Positions 25,855 through 35,648 of a stretch of DNA of 64,000 nucleotides are shown in pieces. Numbering within the stretch: the first letter of the stretch is position 1; the number at the start of each line of letters is the position of its first letter. Location: NCBI GenBank assembly GCA_903819975.1, contig CAIJFI010000007.1, forward strand, positions 124,001 to 188,000, in the 5' to 3' direction. The DNA is from an uncultured Bacteroidota bacterium (GTDB lineage Bacteria; Bacteroidota; Bacteroidia; Chitinophagales; Chitinophagaceae). Position numbers and translations under genes: made by a program. A model generated the notes under the pieces. That model had not been told where the DNA came from. It saw only the letters and a program-made list of their open reading frames with translations, and ran no database searches.

Positions 25855-28800
25855 TTATCCTTTTTGTAAAACTGAAATCCTTAATTTTTGGTCATTTATT
25901 TCGACATCCACCCCGTCTTCTAAAGCCGGAACCCAGTCAATTTGCAATGCCAGTATTTCGCGGCAAATATAATCTGAAAATTCATTAATGGAGTCCTTCA
26001 AATCTGTGTTATCCACAATTCGGAGTAAAATTTTGTCTGTAAGCTCAAAATTGGCCTCTTTTCGGATGTTTTGGACCCTATTTACCAATTCTCGAGCGTT
26101 TCCTTCCTTCAATAAGGCCGGACTAAGGGTAATATCAAGGGCAACGGTTAGCGCATTTTTCACTGCGACACTCCATCCAGGGATATCCTCGGCTATAATT
26201 TCTACCTCAGAAACCAATAATGGGATTAATGCACCTTCTATGTCCAAGTTAATACTACCATCTTTTTCAAGTTGGGTAATTTGAGCCTGACTTAGTGCAG
26301 TGATCACCGCAGAGGCCTGTTTCATCTTAGTTCCCAACTTAGCACCTAATAATTTAAAATTAGGTTTTAGCTTCTTACTAATTACACCTTCAGTCTCTGT
26401 GATATAATTTATTTCCTTAACATTTACCTCAGCCAAAATTAGTTCTTCCATTTGTTCTATGGCAGCTTTCATTTTTGGATCCAAAACTGGTATTAATATT
26501 TTTTGTAACGGCTGACGAACTTTGATATTTACTTTTTTACGAACCGATAATACCAATGAACAAATGTCTTGAGCCATTTGCATTCGCTCTTCTAATGCAA
26601 TATCCATTTTTGAAAGATCCGCTTTAGGGAAATCTACATGGTGGATAGAAGTTGCATTATGACGCTTTGTAATTCCGTTTAAGTTTCTAAATACTTGATC
26701 ACAGAAGAATGGTGCGATTGGCGCCATTAATCGAGTGATTGTTTCTAAACATTCATATAATGTTTGGTATGCTGCAATTTTATCTTGCGTATAAGTTCCT
26801 TTCCAAAAACGACGACGACATAAACGAACGTACCAGTTACTCAAATGCTCATCCACAAAGGTTTCTATTGCACGGCCAGCAACGGTTGGTTCAAAATCAT
26901 CCATTGAAGTTGTAACCGTTTGAATTAAACTATTTAATGAAGAAATAATCCATCGATCAATTTCTGGTCGTTCAGATACTGGAATATAATCTTGTTCAAA
27001 TTGGAATCCATCAACATTTGCATACAACACAAAAAATTGATAAGTATTGTATAATGTTCCAAAGAATTTTCTTTGCACTTCCTGTATTCCAGATAAATCA
27101 AATTTCAAATTATCCCAAGGCGATGCATTGGTTACCAAATACCAACGCGTTGCATCTGCACCGTAAGTATTTAAAGTATCAAATGGATTTACAACGTTTC
27201 CTAAACGCTTACTCATTTTATTACCATTCTTATCCAATACCAATCCATTACTCATTACGGCCTTGTATGCTACACTATCAAAAAGCAATACACCTAATGT
27301 ATGCAAAGTATAAAACCATCCACGAGTTTGGTCAACTCCCTCACAAATAAAGTCTGCAGGAAAGGCTTCGCCTTTATCAATCAAATCCTTATTTTCAAAC
27401 GGATAATGCCATTGCGCATAAGGCATCGCGCCAGAATCAAACCATACGTCCACTAAATCGGACACACGTTTCATTGGCTTTCCAGAAGCGCTCAATAATT
27501 CTATCTGATCCACAAATGGCTTGTGTAAATCCACGTCTAATTTGCCATCTACAATTTGCAAATTCACATCCTTATTAAATCCTTTTTCTTTTGCAGCAAC
27601 AAACAATGTTGTTAACTCTTCAATAGAACCTATACAAATTTCTTCAGCACCATCTTCGGTTCTCCAAATAGGTAATGGTGTTCCCCAATATCTACTTCGA
27701 GATAAATTCCAGTCCACCATATTCTCTAACCAGTTTCCGAAACGACCTTCACCTGTGCTCTTTGGTTTCCAATTAATGGTTTTATTTAATTCAACTAATC
27801 TGTCTTTTACAGCAGTTGTTTTAATAAACCAAGCATCTAATGGATAGTATAAAATTGGCTTATCTGTTCTCCAACAATGCGGATAATTGTGTTCGTATTT
27901 TTCAACCTTAAATGCCCTGTTTTCTTTTTTCAGTTTCACAGAGATGTCTACGTTTACATCCTGAAAATCTTTTTCGTCTTTGTAGTTCTTTACATAACGA
28001 CCACTAAACTCGCCTACTCCGTCTACAAATTTTCCTTCTCTATCTACCAATGTAATAATACCTAAATTATTTTTTTGTCCAACCTTGTAGTCATCCGCAC
28101 CAAATGCAGGTGCAGTATGTACGATACCTGTGCCATCTTCGGTTGTTACAAAATCGCCAACAACTATTTTAAAAGGATCACCTTCAAATGTTGCAGGATC
28201 ATTTGCTTCAAATGGCATTAATTGCTCGTAACGCAATCCATTTAATTGCGAACCTTTAAATTCAGCTATCACTTTCCAAGGAACAATTTTATCCCCTTCG
28301 GCAAAAGTTTCAATTGTTAAACCTTCTTCTTTAAAATATTTTGAAATTAATGCTTTTGCTAAAACCACATTCACTGGCAATGCCGTGTAAGGATTATAAG
28401 TTGCTACTAACACATAGTCAATATTAGGACCTACTGTTAAACCTAAATTAGATGGCAACGTCCATGGAGTAGTTGTCCATGCCATGTAATAAACTTCCTG
28501 ATTGTTTTTATTGGTTGCAGCTGCATCAAATAAAAATTGACTTTCACTACTTTGCAATGCTTTAAACATCACAACAGCCGATGTGTCTTTAACATCTTTG
28601 TATGTACCTGGCTGATTTAATTCATGCGAACTTAATCCTGTTCCTGCAGCTGGTGAATAAGGCTGAATACTTACGCTTTGGTATAAATATCCTTTTTTAT
28701 AAAGCGTACTTAATATCCACCAAAGTGTTTCAATGTAATTGTTTTCAAATGTGATATAAGGATTATTTAAGTCAACCCAATAGCCCATTTTATTTGTAAT

Positions 28801-29205
28801 GTCATCCCACTCTTTCTTATAACGTAATACAGCTTCACGGCATTTTTTATTATACTCTTCTACTGTGATTTTTTTACCAATATCTTCTTTAGTTATCCCT
28901 AATTCTTTTTCAACTCCTAATTCAACTGGCAAACCATGTGTATCCCATCCACCTTTTCGCTTTACCTGAAAACCTTGCATCGTTTTATAACGACACATCA
29001 TGTCTTTTAAGGTTCTTGAAATAACGTGGTGAATCCCTGGCATTCCATTGGCACTTGGAGGCCCTTCATAAAACACAAATGGTGTTTTACCTTCACGTAA
29101 ACTAACTGATTGCTCAAATGCCTGTTCTTTTTTCCAAGCTGCTAATATCTCTGCCTCAATTGTAGGCAGATGTAAGCCATTAAATTCTGGGTATTGGTTG
29201 CTCAT
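25855..29205 (-). CDS. ileS: Isoleucyl-tRNA synthetase
   Basis: Charges tRNA-Ile with isoleucine and edits misactivated valine. The 1,116-residue class I enzyme shows the HIGH-type motif PSANGMPGIHHVISRTLKD, the CP1 editing domain in the first half (TTPWTLPSNLGLTVG and GTGIVHTAPAFGADDYKVG), the KMSKS loop NKMSKRLGNVVNPFD, and a long C-terminal anticodon region. It is the long eukaryote-like type common in Bacteroidota, which often gives mupirocin tolerance; that trait is inference. The start MSNQYPEFNGLHLPTIEAEILAAWK fits. It is 51 bp beyond lspA and 2 bp ahead of the DksA-like gene. Confidence 0.97.
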   Translation of the reverse strand: MSNQYPEFNGLHLPTIEAEILAAWKKEQAFEQSVSLREGKTPFVFYEGPPSANGMPGIHHVISRTLKDMMCRYKTMQGFQVKRKGGWDTHGLPVELGVEKELGITKEDIGKKITVEEYNKKCREAVLRYKKEWDDITNKMGYWVDLNNPYITFENNYIETLWWILSTLYKKGYLYQSVSIQPYSPAAGTGLSSHELNQPGTYKDVKDTSAVVMFKALQSSESQFLFDAAATNKNNQEVYYMAWTTTPWTLPSNLGLTVGPNIDYVLVATYNPYTALPVNVVLAKALISKYFKEEGLTIETFAEGDKIVPWKVIAEFKGSQLNGLRYEQLMPFEANDPATFEGDPFKIVVGDFVTTEDGTGIVHTAPAFGADDYKVGQKNNLGIITLVDREGKFVDGVGEFSGRYVKNYKDEKDFQDVNVDISVKLKKENRAFKVEKYEHNYPHCWRTDKPILYYPLDAWFIKTTAVKDRLVELNKTINWKPKSTGEGRFGNWLENMVDWNLSRSRYWGTPLPIWRTEDGAEEICIGSIEELTTLFVAAKEKGFNKDVNLQIVDGKLDVDLHKPFVDQIELLSASGKPMKRVSDLVDVWFDSGAMPYAQWHYPFENKDLIDKGEAFPADFICEGVDQTRGWFYTLHTLGVLLFDSVAYKAVMSNGLVLDKNGNKMSKRLGNVVNPFDTLNTYGADATRWYLVTNASPWDNLKFDLSGIQEVQRKFFGTLYNTYQFFVLYANVDGFQFEQDYIPVSERPEIDRWIISSLNSLIQTVTTSMDDFEPTVAGRAIETFVDEHLSNWYVRLCRRRFWKGTYTQDKIAAYQTLYECLETITRLMAPIAPFFCDQVFRNLNGITKRHNATSIHHVDFPKADLSKMDIALEERMQMAQDICSLVLSVRKKVNIKVRQPLQKILIPVLDPKMKAAIEQMEELILAEVNVKEINYITETEGVISKKLKPNFKLLGAKLGTKMKQASAVITALSQAQITQLEKDGSINLDIEGALIPLLVSEVEIIAEDIPGWSVAVKNALTVALDITLSPALLKEGNARELVNRVQNIRKEANFELTDKILLRIVDNTDLKDSINEFSDYICREILALQIDWVPALEDGVDVEINDQKLRISVLQKG

Positions 29206-29256
29206 AAAACGCTTGTCCTAGCTGATTTTTAGGGCAGGAAGGTACGAAATTTTGGG

Positions 29257-29922
29257 CTATTCTGGGCTGTTTACCTCTTCCTGAGCTGGATCTATAGGCG
29301 GCTGTTGGGCTGTATCTCCGAAAAATTTACCCTGAAACACAAATAGAGCAATAACCCCAGTACTAATTGCCGCATCCGCAAAGTTGAATACGGGGCGGAA
29401 AAACTCAAATTCCTCTCCTCCCCAAATTGGAAACCAAGTAGGGAAATGGGCATCTCGTATCATTGGGAAATAGAACATGTCTACTACTTTTCCGTACAAA
29501 AATGGAGCATAACCACCGGATTTTGGGAAAAGCATTGCAACCTGTGTTGTATATGGAACACTTTGATCAAATATGATTCCGTAAAATAGGCTATCAATGA
29601 GATTACCCACTGCACCAGCAAATATTAATGCTGCACAAAATATAAAGCCATTGTGGTACTTTTTTTCAATAAAGCCTTTAATTAAAAACGATCCCCAAAT
29701 TACAGCCCCCAAACGGAACAAAGTGAGGATAATTTTACCAAATCCACCGCCAAATTTTAAACCCCATGCCATTCCTTCGTTTTCTACAAAATGAAGTCTA
29801 GCCCATGATCCAATCATTGCATGCTCTTCGCCAATGAAATAATTAAGTTTAATATAAAATTTAATGGCTTGATCAATAAATATGATCAATGCGATTAATG
29901 AAATTACTTTTTTCCCGTTCAT
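29257..29922 (-). CDS. lspA: Lipoprotein signal peptidase (signal peptidase II)
   Basis: An inner-membrane aspartic protease that removes signal peptides from prolipoproteins after lipid modification. Several lipoproteins encoded at 45-62 kb would be substrates. The conserved blocks are FVENEGMAWGL, the first catalytic Asp in GAVGNLIDSLFYG and the second in FNFADAAISTGVIAL, spread over four helices. At 221 residues it is longer than the ~165-residue E. coli enzyme because of an extra loop between the catalytic blocks, usual in Bacteroidota. The ORF-track start at 29946 is a TTG inside the -7 box. I use the ATG at 29922 (MNGKKVISLIALIIF). Confidence 0.95.
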   Translation of the reverse strand: MNGKKVISLIALIIFIDQAIKFYIKLNYFIGEEHAMIGSWARLHFVENEGMAWGLKFGGGFGKIILTLFRLGAVIWGSFLIKGFIEKKYHNGFIFCAALIFAGAVGNLIDSLFYGIIFDQSVPYTTQVAMLFPKSGGYAPFLYGKVVDMFYFPMIRDAHFPTWFPIWGGEEFEFFRPVFNFADAAISTGVIALFVFQGKFFGDTAQQPPIDPAQEEVNSPE

Positions 29923-29943
29923 GCGATTGTTTAAAATTGTATG

Positions 29944-29951
29944 CAAAGATA
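29944..29951 (-). promoter_or_regulatory. -7 promoter box of lspA
   Basis: Minus-strand TATCTTTG fits TAnnTTTG and ends 21 nt before the ATG at 29922. It includes the TTG used as a false start in the ORF track. Confidence 0.55.
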
Positions 29952-29964
29952 AGTTAGTCTTGGT

Positions 29965-30924
29965 TTATTCCTTGTTTCCCTTTGCTAGTTTTTGTTTATT
30001 AACGAAAATTGAATACATGATAGATCCCGAGATACAAAACAGAATCACTAATAATGATAGTATCACCTGTGCGTTTTTGTCCATCCACATATTAATATAA
30101 TGTTCGCCCAACATTTTTACTCCAATAAATATTAATACTATGGCAATGCCTTGCTGTAAATGTTCAAATTCATTAACAGCTCCTCTTAATAAAAAGAATA
30201 AAGACCTTAATCCTAAAACTGCAAAGATATTAGAGGTATAAATAACCATACTATTGCGGGAAATGCCCATTACAGCAGGAATTGAGTCCAACGCAAATAC
30301 CAAGTCAATAGCGGCTAGTAATACCACCACAACAAATAAACTAGTATACAAAGGTTTGTTATTATGATCTCTAATTACAAATTTACCATCCCCGTCGGTT
30401 GACCCTATTGGTAATATTTTCTTTAAAAATTTATACACTTTGGATTCATGCGGGTCAAATGCATCGTCCTCGTTTGCGACAAACATTTGGTAACCAGTAT
30501 AAACCAAAAAGATGCCAAAAATATATAACACCCAAGCAAATTTTGCTACCAGGGCAACACCAACAGTTATGAATATTACACGAAATACAATTGCAGCCAA
30601 TATGCCAATTAACAGCACTCTTGAATAGTTTTTTTCTTTTACTTTAAATGCATCAAAAATTAATATAAAAACAAATATGTTATCTATACTTAAACTCCAT
30701 TCCATTAAATAGCCGCTTAAATATTCAAGTCCAATTTTTTGACCATCCTCAATCCATAAAAAAACAAAGAAAGCCAATGCAAGCATGACCCATAAAAAAG
30801 TTTGTTTCAATGCTTGGCGCATTGTAATTACTGCACCCTTTTTGCTAAAAAATCCTAGGTCTAATATTAAGGCGCCTAAAATAACCACACCAAAAACTAG
30901 ATATACTATTTGATCTGTACTCAT
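29965..30924 (-). CDS. TerC/Alx-family membrane protein
   Basis: A 319-residue integral membrane protein with about nine helices. Family members transport or help load metal ions, in particular Mn2+ export (Alx) and metalation of exported enzymes, or tellurite resistance. The hallmark acidic helices are visible: EWSLSIDNIFVFILIFDAF near residue 75 and LLAAIDLVFALDSIPAVMGIS near residue 210. A cytoplasmic loop of about 40 residues (around 150-190) is charged. It lies 23 bp after the GldFG gene in the same direction, and the lspA promoter starts beyond its stop. The specific ion is not deducible. Confidence 0.9.
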   Translation of the reverse strand: MSTDQIVYLVFGVVILGALILDLGFFSKKGAVITMRQALKQTFLWVMLALAFFVFLWIEDGQKIGLEYLSGYLMEWSLSIDNIFVFILIFDAFKVKEKNYSRVLLIGILAAIVFRVIFITVGVALVAKFAWVLYIFGIFLVYTGYQMFVANEDDAFDPHESKVYKFLKKILPIGSTDGDGKFVIRDHNNKPLYTSLFVVVVLLAAIDLVFALDSIPAVMGISRNSMVIYTSNIFAVLGLRSLFFLLRGAVNEFEHLQQGIAIVLIFIGVKMLGEHYINMWMDKNAQVILSLLVILFCISGSIMYSIFVNKQKLAKGNKE

Positions 30925-30947
30925 GGGATAAAGTTAATAAAGAAATA

Positions 30948-33410
30948 TTAGGCGGCAAACTGCGCTTTTCTGTAGCGGGACCAAATTGCATAAAATAGAA
31001 ACAAGCACAACAATGGCCCAATCAACAAAAGAATTTGCCAATAAATCCTTGTATTGGCTATTTTCTCCTTGTCTAACAACCTTAACACTATGGTCTTATT
31101 CCTACTATCTAAAAGACTAGCTGGTTCATTTAGGTAGGCAATTGCATTAAGATAAAAGCTTCTATTGGCAAATTGATACTCCTCAAAAGGCAACATTCCC
31201 ATTGGCAATGGTGAAGATGCACCATCTGTTGTTTTAGAAATTTTATTTGTAAGGATATCTGCGTCCGTTATAATAATTTGTTTTGAAGCAATCTGCCCCT
31301 TTGCAATAAAATCCCTGCCCGTATTTGATTTTAAACTATCTAACATTAAAGCAGACATTCTATTTGCATAGAGAGAATGAAATTCACCTTCTAATAAAAC
31401 TGCAACTGGCACTTTGTGTCTATTAAAACTTGCAATATCAGCTTCATCCTTAACACTATTTAAGCTAACCAAATTAGGGGTACTAATAAAACGAGAATTG
31501 GTATCAGTACTTAATAAAATTGTTTTTTGGATTTCCTTATTTGCAAGCGTATCTATACTTGACGGAAATTGAGATAGTACCCTGTCCATATTTTGAGTAA
31601 TAGACATGTTTTCGTTCCCATATAAAAAAGGATAATAGGGCCATGGCATTCTTTGAATCATTGGAGACCCGTCCGCTTGCTTGCCAATCACAATTGGCAG
31701 TTTCGCGCAGTTTAAATCCTGTACTAAATTGGAATTAATCCTTACGCCATATTTAAACAATAAGTCATCTAAACCCAATCCTCTATCAAATGCAATATAG
31801 GACCCATCTGTTTTTTGTAGACTATCATATTCGGCATATAATTTATCTATTGCCCAAATGATATTACCGCCTGACATTACAAACTGATCCAATTTTAATT
31901 TATCGGTCTCGGTAAATGGCATTGTTGGTTTTACAATAATTAGCGTTTTTATCTTACTTGCATTGGGGTACCCTTTCTTTAAATCAAATACAGATAAATG
32001 ATACTGATTTTTTATAGAAACCCCCATATCATTTACTGATAAATCGATTGGTTCTCCATTCCCAATTAAGTATGTAATTTGAGGAACCGATGTTCGATTT
32101 AGCAAGTAAATAGCTTGTATAAATTTGTATTCCAACAATGCTTCTGCAGCATTAGCACTTGCCTCTAAGTCCTCGGTTGGTATGTCTTTTACGACATTAT
32201 AGGGCTTAAAATATTTCTTGCCAGAACGAAGATCAATTGCATATGGTTTTTGACCTTCCACTTCTATCAATGCTCCAGGCATTAATAATTGATCTACTCT
32301 TTTATCATTATCACCACTTTGACCTTGTATACGCTCTATTGGAACTCCAAGCTTAGATAAACTGTCATAGAATTGATACAAAGCAGTGTCCTTGTACATT
32401 TTACTAGGCACTTCTAACTGCCATTGTATTTGCTTTGGATTTAATTGCTGCAACTGATTCAGTAAAGCCTCGGTTGATTGTGCGATTTTTGAATAATAAG
32501 TTGGTATATCTCCTCCTAAGTACAAATGAATTTTAACGGGCGCCCCAATCCCTTTAATAATTTCTTTTGAACTTGCACTAAGTGTATAACGATGGTCTTT
32601 AGTTAAGTCCAATTTAAACGGCAGGAAACTTGCAGAAAAATTAAGAACAAGGACTATTAAAATTAGTGCTGCATATTTTACCTTACCCTTTATTTGCTCT
32701 ACCGCACCTGCTCCAAATAATATAATAATAGATATAAAATAAACAAGGTCGATAATAGAAATTAATCCCTTGCTTGCATTTTGATAATGATAAGAAAATC
32801 CAAGTTGCTGAATGTAAAGTTCAAAACCATTATTAAAAAAAGACATTGCGCTTATCCAGTCAAACCCTTTAAAAAATAACACAGACAACAAAATAGAAAA
32901 GATGAGTGCAATCAGCCCATTTTTAGTTGTGCTACTTGCGAAAATGCCAATCACAGTATACATTGCAGACAAGCATAGTAACCCAAAATAAGAACCTAAT
33001 GTAGCTCCCCAATCTAGTCCACCTACCATACTTAAACTATCAAGTGCAACGGCATATATTAAAGTAGGAAGTATTGAGATTAATACAATCAAAAAGGAAC
33101 CCAGGAATTTTGCTGCAACTAATTGAGTAGAGCGAACTGGAAGTGTTCTTAATAATTCATAAGTACCCTGCTTGTATTCCTCCGAAAAACTGCGCATTGT
33201 TATTGCCGGAATTAACAAAAGTAGAAACCAGGGAGCAAAGTCAAAATAAACCTGTAAAGAGGTATACCCAAAATCAAAGACATTGTAATTAGGCAACACA
33301 AATAAAAACAAGCCGTTCACCAATAGGTAAAAGCCAATGATCAAATAACCTGTTAGGCTATTAAAATATTGTGTCCACTCTTTTTTACTTATTGACCACA
33401 TAGGGTTCAA
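30948..33410 (-). CDS. GldF-GldG fusion: gliding-type ABC permease joined to its auxiliary periplasmic subunit
   Basis: An 820-residue protein. Residues 1-245 are a GldF-like ABC-2 permease with six helices, opening SISKKEWTQYFNSLTGYLIIG and containing the motif MRSFSEEYKQGTYELLRTLPV. A seventh helix at about 250 leads into a GldG-like ABC_transp_aux region (about 265-790), which opens DLTKDHRYTLSASSKEIIKGIGAPVKIHLYL. A final helix (about 793-813) and a short basic tail end it. In Flavobacterium gldF and gldG are separate and needed for gliding with the GldA ATPase. Here they form one chain without a frameshift, and no gldA is adjacent. Whether this organism glides is unknown. Confidence 0.85.
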   Translation of the reverse strand: MNPMWSISKKEWTQYFNSLTGYLIIGFYLLVNGLFLFVLPNYNVFDFGYTSLQVYFDFAPWFLLLLIPAITMRSFSEEYKQGTYELLRTLPVRSTQLVAAKFLGSFLIVLISILPTLIYAVALDSLSMVGGLDWGATLGSYFGLLCLSAMYTVIGIFASSTTKNGLIALIFSILLSVLFFKGFDWISAMSFFNNGFELYIQQLGFSYHYQNASKGLISIIDLVYFISIIILFGAGAVEQIKGKVKYAALILIVLVLNFSASFLPFKLDLTKDHRYTLSASSKEIIKGIGAPVKIHLYLGGDIPTYYSKIAQSTEALLNQLQQLNPKQIQWQLEVPSKMYKDTALYQFYDSLSKLGVPIERIQGQSGDNDKRVDQLLMPGALIEVEGQKPYAIDLRSGKKYFKPYNVVKDIPTEDLEASANAAEALLEYKFIQAIYLLNRTSVPQITYLIGNGEPIDLSVNDMGVSIKNQYHLSVFDLKKGYPNASKIKTLIIVKPTMPFTETDKLKLDQFVMSGGNIIWAIDKLYAEYDSLQKTDGSYIAFDRGLGLDDLLFKYGVRINSNLVQDLNCAKLPIVIGKQADGSPMIQRMPWPYYPFLYGNENMSITQNMDRVLSQFPSSIDTLANKEIQKTILLSTDTNSRFISTPNLVSLNSVKDEADIASFNRHKVPVAVLLEGEFHSLYANRMSALMLDSLKSNTGRDFIAKGQIASKQIIITDADILTNKISKTTDGASSPLPMGMLPFEEYQFANRSFYLNAIAYLNEPASLLDSRNKTIVLRLLDKEKIANTRIYWQILLLIGPLLCLFLFYAIWSRYRKAQFAA

Positions 33411-33420
33411 AGCTACAAAA

Positions 33421-33450
33421 AAAATACCCCAGTTGTTACTGGAGTATTTT
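33421..33450 (-). terminator. Terminator after the isc operon
   Basis: AAAATACcCCAG and CTGGaGTATTTT form an interrupted 12-bp stem with a TTGTTA loop. On the minus strand it follows iscA and is trailed by a T-rich stretch, just ahead of the gldFG start. Confidence 0.7.
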
Positions 33451-33476
33451 GTATAAATAATTAAAGTACTATAAAA

Positions 33477-33830
33477 CTACACTGCAAAGCTTTCGCCACA
33501 TCCACAGCTTCGGCTTGCATTGGGGTTATTGAAATAAAACCCTTTGCCATTTAAACCATCCGAAAAGTCTAATTCTGTATTCACTAAGTACAAGAAGCTT
33601 TTTAAATCGGTTACAATTTTAACGCCGTTGTCCTCAAACACCTGATCCATTGGTTTAATTTCATTGTCGAAATCTAACTTATAGCTAAGGCCCGAACAAC
33701 CACCACCCACAACACCAACCCTTAAGAAGTATGCTGAGTCATTTGCGATTTCAGCATCTTGCATAAGTTGAACCACTTTTGCTTTTGCCTTTTCGCTTAC
33801 TAAAATTGTATTTTCTGCTACTGTACTCAT
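33477..33830 (-). CDS. iscA: IscA/HesB-type iron-sulphur cluster carrier
   Basis: An A-type carrier that receives Fe-S clusters from the IscU scaffold and passes them to target enzymes. The 117 residues contain the three conserved cysteines: [14 protein letters not shown] near residue 43 and the C-terminal [10 protein letters not shown]. Last gene of the isc operon, 9 bp after iscU, followed by a terminator. An erpA-like specialisation cannot be separated from iscA by sequence alone. Confidence 0.92.
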   Translation of the reverse strand: MSTVAENTILVSEKAKAKVVQLMQDAEIANDSAYFLRVGVVGGGCSGLSYKLDFDNEIKPMDQVFEDNGVKIVTDLKSFLYLVNTELDFSDGLNGKGFYFNNPNASRSCGCGESFAV

Positions 33831-33839
33831 ATTAATATC

Positions 33840-34256
33840 TTAGTGAATGCGCTCTTCAAATACTAATTCTTCTAAGCCATTTTTTACACGATAATCGTTG
33901 ATTGCTGATTTGATAGCATCTTCCGCTAAAACTGAACAGTGAATTTTTACTGGAGGTAAATTTAATTCTTCCACTAAATCCATGTTGTCAATTTTAACTG
34001 CTTCGTCAACTGACTTTCCTTTTAACCACTCAGTAGCTAAAGAAGAAGATGCAATTGCAGAACCGCAACCGAATGTTTTGAATTTTGCATCAGTGATAAT
34101 ACCAGTTGCTTCGTCCACTTGAATTTGCAAACGCATTACGTCTCCGCATTCTGGTGCACCTACTAAACCAGTACCTACACTTTTAGAAGCTTTATCTAAT
34201 GTACCTACATTTTTAGGATTAGAATAATGATCAATTACTTTATCTGAATATGCCAT
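33840..34256 (-). CDS. iscU: Iron-sulphur cluster assembly scaffold IscU
   Basis: The scaffold on which Fe-S clusters are built from sulphur delivered by IscS. All ligands are present in 138 residues: VGAPECGDVMRLQI (Cys and Asp), KTFGCGSAIASSSL (Cys) and PPVKIHCSVLAEDAI (His-Cys). The LPPVK chaperone-recognition motif for HscA is intact, although hscA/hscB/fdx are not in this operon. It starts 64 bp after iscS and is followed at 9 bp by iscA. Confidence 0.95.
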   Translation of the reverse strand: MAYSDKVIDHYSNPKNVGTLDKASKSVGTGLVGAPECGDVMRLQIQVDEATGIITDAKFKTFGCGSAIASSSLATEWLKGKSVDEAVKIDNMDLVEELNLPPVKIHCSVLAEDAIKSAINDYRVKNGLEELVFEERIH

Positions 34257-34320
34257 TGTTGTATGTTTTAAATGTTTTGATAATTTTTATTTCGAAAATA
34301 AATCGAATAATGAAAATGCC

Positions 34321-35538
34321 TTAGTGATGTGCCCATTGAATTGAATCAATATCTACACCTTCTTTGAACATCTCCCATAGTGGACTCATTTCTCTCAATT
34401 TTAAAACAGTATCTGTTACCGCTTTAATAGTGAAATCAATTTGCTCTTCGGTAGTATAACGACCTAGACCAAAACGTAATGAGCTATGTGCTAAATCATC
34501 GCCTAATCCTAATGCTTTTAAAACATAGCTAGGCTCCAAAGAAGCAGATGTACAAGCCGATCCAGAAGACAATGCGATATCTTTGTTAAAGCCCATCATT
34601 AAACCTTCACCCTCTACATATTTGAAAGAGATATTACTTACATGTGGTAAACGATGTGCTGGATTACCATTCACATAAGACTCATCTATTTGCTTTAACG
34701 CGTTCTCTAATTTATCTCTTAATTTAGAAATTCTTTCTGTGTCAGCAGCCATATCGGTTCTTGCAATTTCGGCAGCTTTACCAAAACCTACAATACCTGG
34801 AACGTTTAATGTACCACTACGCATTCCTCTTTCATGACCACCGCCGTCCATTTGTGCAGTTACTTTTACACGTGGATTTTTACGACGCACATATAAAGCA
34901 CCAACACCTTTAGGGCCGTACATTTTATGTGCAGTAAATGCCATGATATCAATACCATCTGCAATAACGTCTACTGGAATTTTACCAACAGCTTGAACGC
35001 CGTCAGTAAAAAATAAAGCGCCATGCTTTTTAGCAATCGCACTAATTTCTTTTACTGGTTGCACAACACCTATTTCATTGTTAGCGTACATGATAGTAAC
35101 TAAAATAGTAGTTGGTCTCATTGCTGCTTCTAATGCTTTTAAATCAACCAATCCGTCAGGTTGTACTTCCAAATAAGTTACTTCTGCTCCTAATTTTTCA
35201 AGGTGCTTGCATGTATCTAAAACAGCTTTATGCTCAGTTGTACAAGTAATAATGTGATTTCCTTTGCTTGCGTACATTTCAAATACACCCTTAATTGCTA
35301 AGTTATCACCTTCAGTAGCTCCTGAAGTAAAGATGATTTCTTTTGCATCAGCGCCAATTAATTTAGCAACTTGCTCACGAGCATAATCAACAGCTTCTTC
35401 GGCATGCCATCCAAATGAGTGGTTTCTGCTTGCTGCATTTCCGAAATTTTCGGTAAAATAAGGAATCATTGCCTCCAACACCCTTGGATCCATTGGGGTA
35501 GTTGCGTTATGATCAAGATAAATAGGTAATTTTAACAT
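34321..35538 (-). CDS. iscS: Cysteine desulfurase IscS
   Basis: A PLP enzyme that takes sulphur from cysteine for Fe-S clusters and tRNA thiolation. The first strand [21 protein letters not shown] is diagnostic. The PLP lysine lies in [20 protein letters not shown], and the catalytic Cys loop in [21 protein letters not shown]. The ORF track begins at a TTG (35568) within the -7 box TACTTTTG. The ATG at 35538 ([13 protein letters not shown]) is the usual start, giving 405 residues. First gene of iscS-iscU-iscA. No IscR-type regulator gene is adjacent. Confidence 0.95.
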   Translation of the reverse strand: MLKLPIYLDHNATTPMDPRVLEAMIPYFTENFGNAASRNHSFGWHAEEAVDYAREQVAKLIGADAKEIIFTSGATEGDNLAIKGVFEMYASKGNHIITCTTEHKAVLDTCKHLEKLGAEVTYLEVQPDGLVDLKALEAAMRPTTILVTIMYANNEIGVVQPVKEISAIAKKHGALFFTDGVQAVGKIPVDVIADGIDIMAFTAHKMYGPKGVGALYVRRKNPRVKVTAQMDGGGHERGMRSGTLNVPGIVGFGKAAEIARTDMAADTERISKLRDKLENALKQIDESYVNGNPAHRLPHVSNISFKYVEGEGLMMGFNKDIALSSGSACTSASLEPSYVLKALGLGDDLAHSSLRFGLGRYTTEEQIDFTIKAVTDTVLKLREMSPLWEMFKEGVDIDSIQWAHH

Positions 35539-35565
35539 ATCTGGGTTTAATTTTTTCTCAGAACA

Positions 35566-35573
35566 CAAAAGTA
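35566..35573 (-). promoter_or_regulatory. -7 promoter box of the isc operon
   Basis: Minus-strand TACTTTTG fits TAnnTTTG and ends 27 nt before the ATG at 35538. Confidence 0.55.
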
Positions 35574-35603
35574 AAGCTTAGCCTTGGATTATCGGGATTT
35601 CCT

Positions 35604-35611
35604 TAGCTTTG
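35604..35611 (+). promoter_or_regulatory. -7 promoter box of the methylmalonyl-CoA epimerase gene
   Basis: TAGCTTTG fits TAnnTTTG, 37 nt before the ATG at 35649. A TTG at 35584-35586 lies 17 bp upstream. With 35566-35573 it makes a divergent promoter pair. Confidence 0.5.
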
Positions 35612-35648
35612 AACTATATTTTTTTCCCAATTCGTAAAACCAACCAAA

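Noticed and set aside
25274-25988. Two long plus-strand ORFs of 232 and 229 residues.
   Set aside because: They are antisense shadows of the Lys/Ala/Pro repeat of the DksA-like gene; their compositions (Cys/Trp/Arg/Ser and Gly/Ala/Phe) are those expected from reading the repeat backwards.
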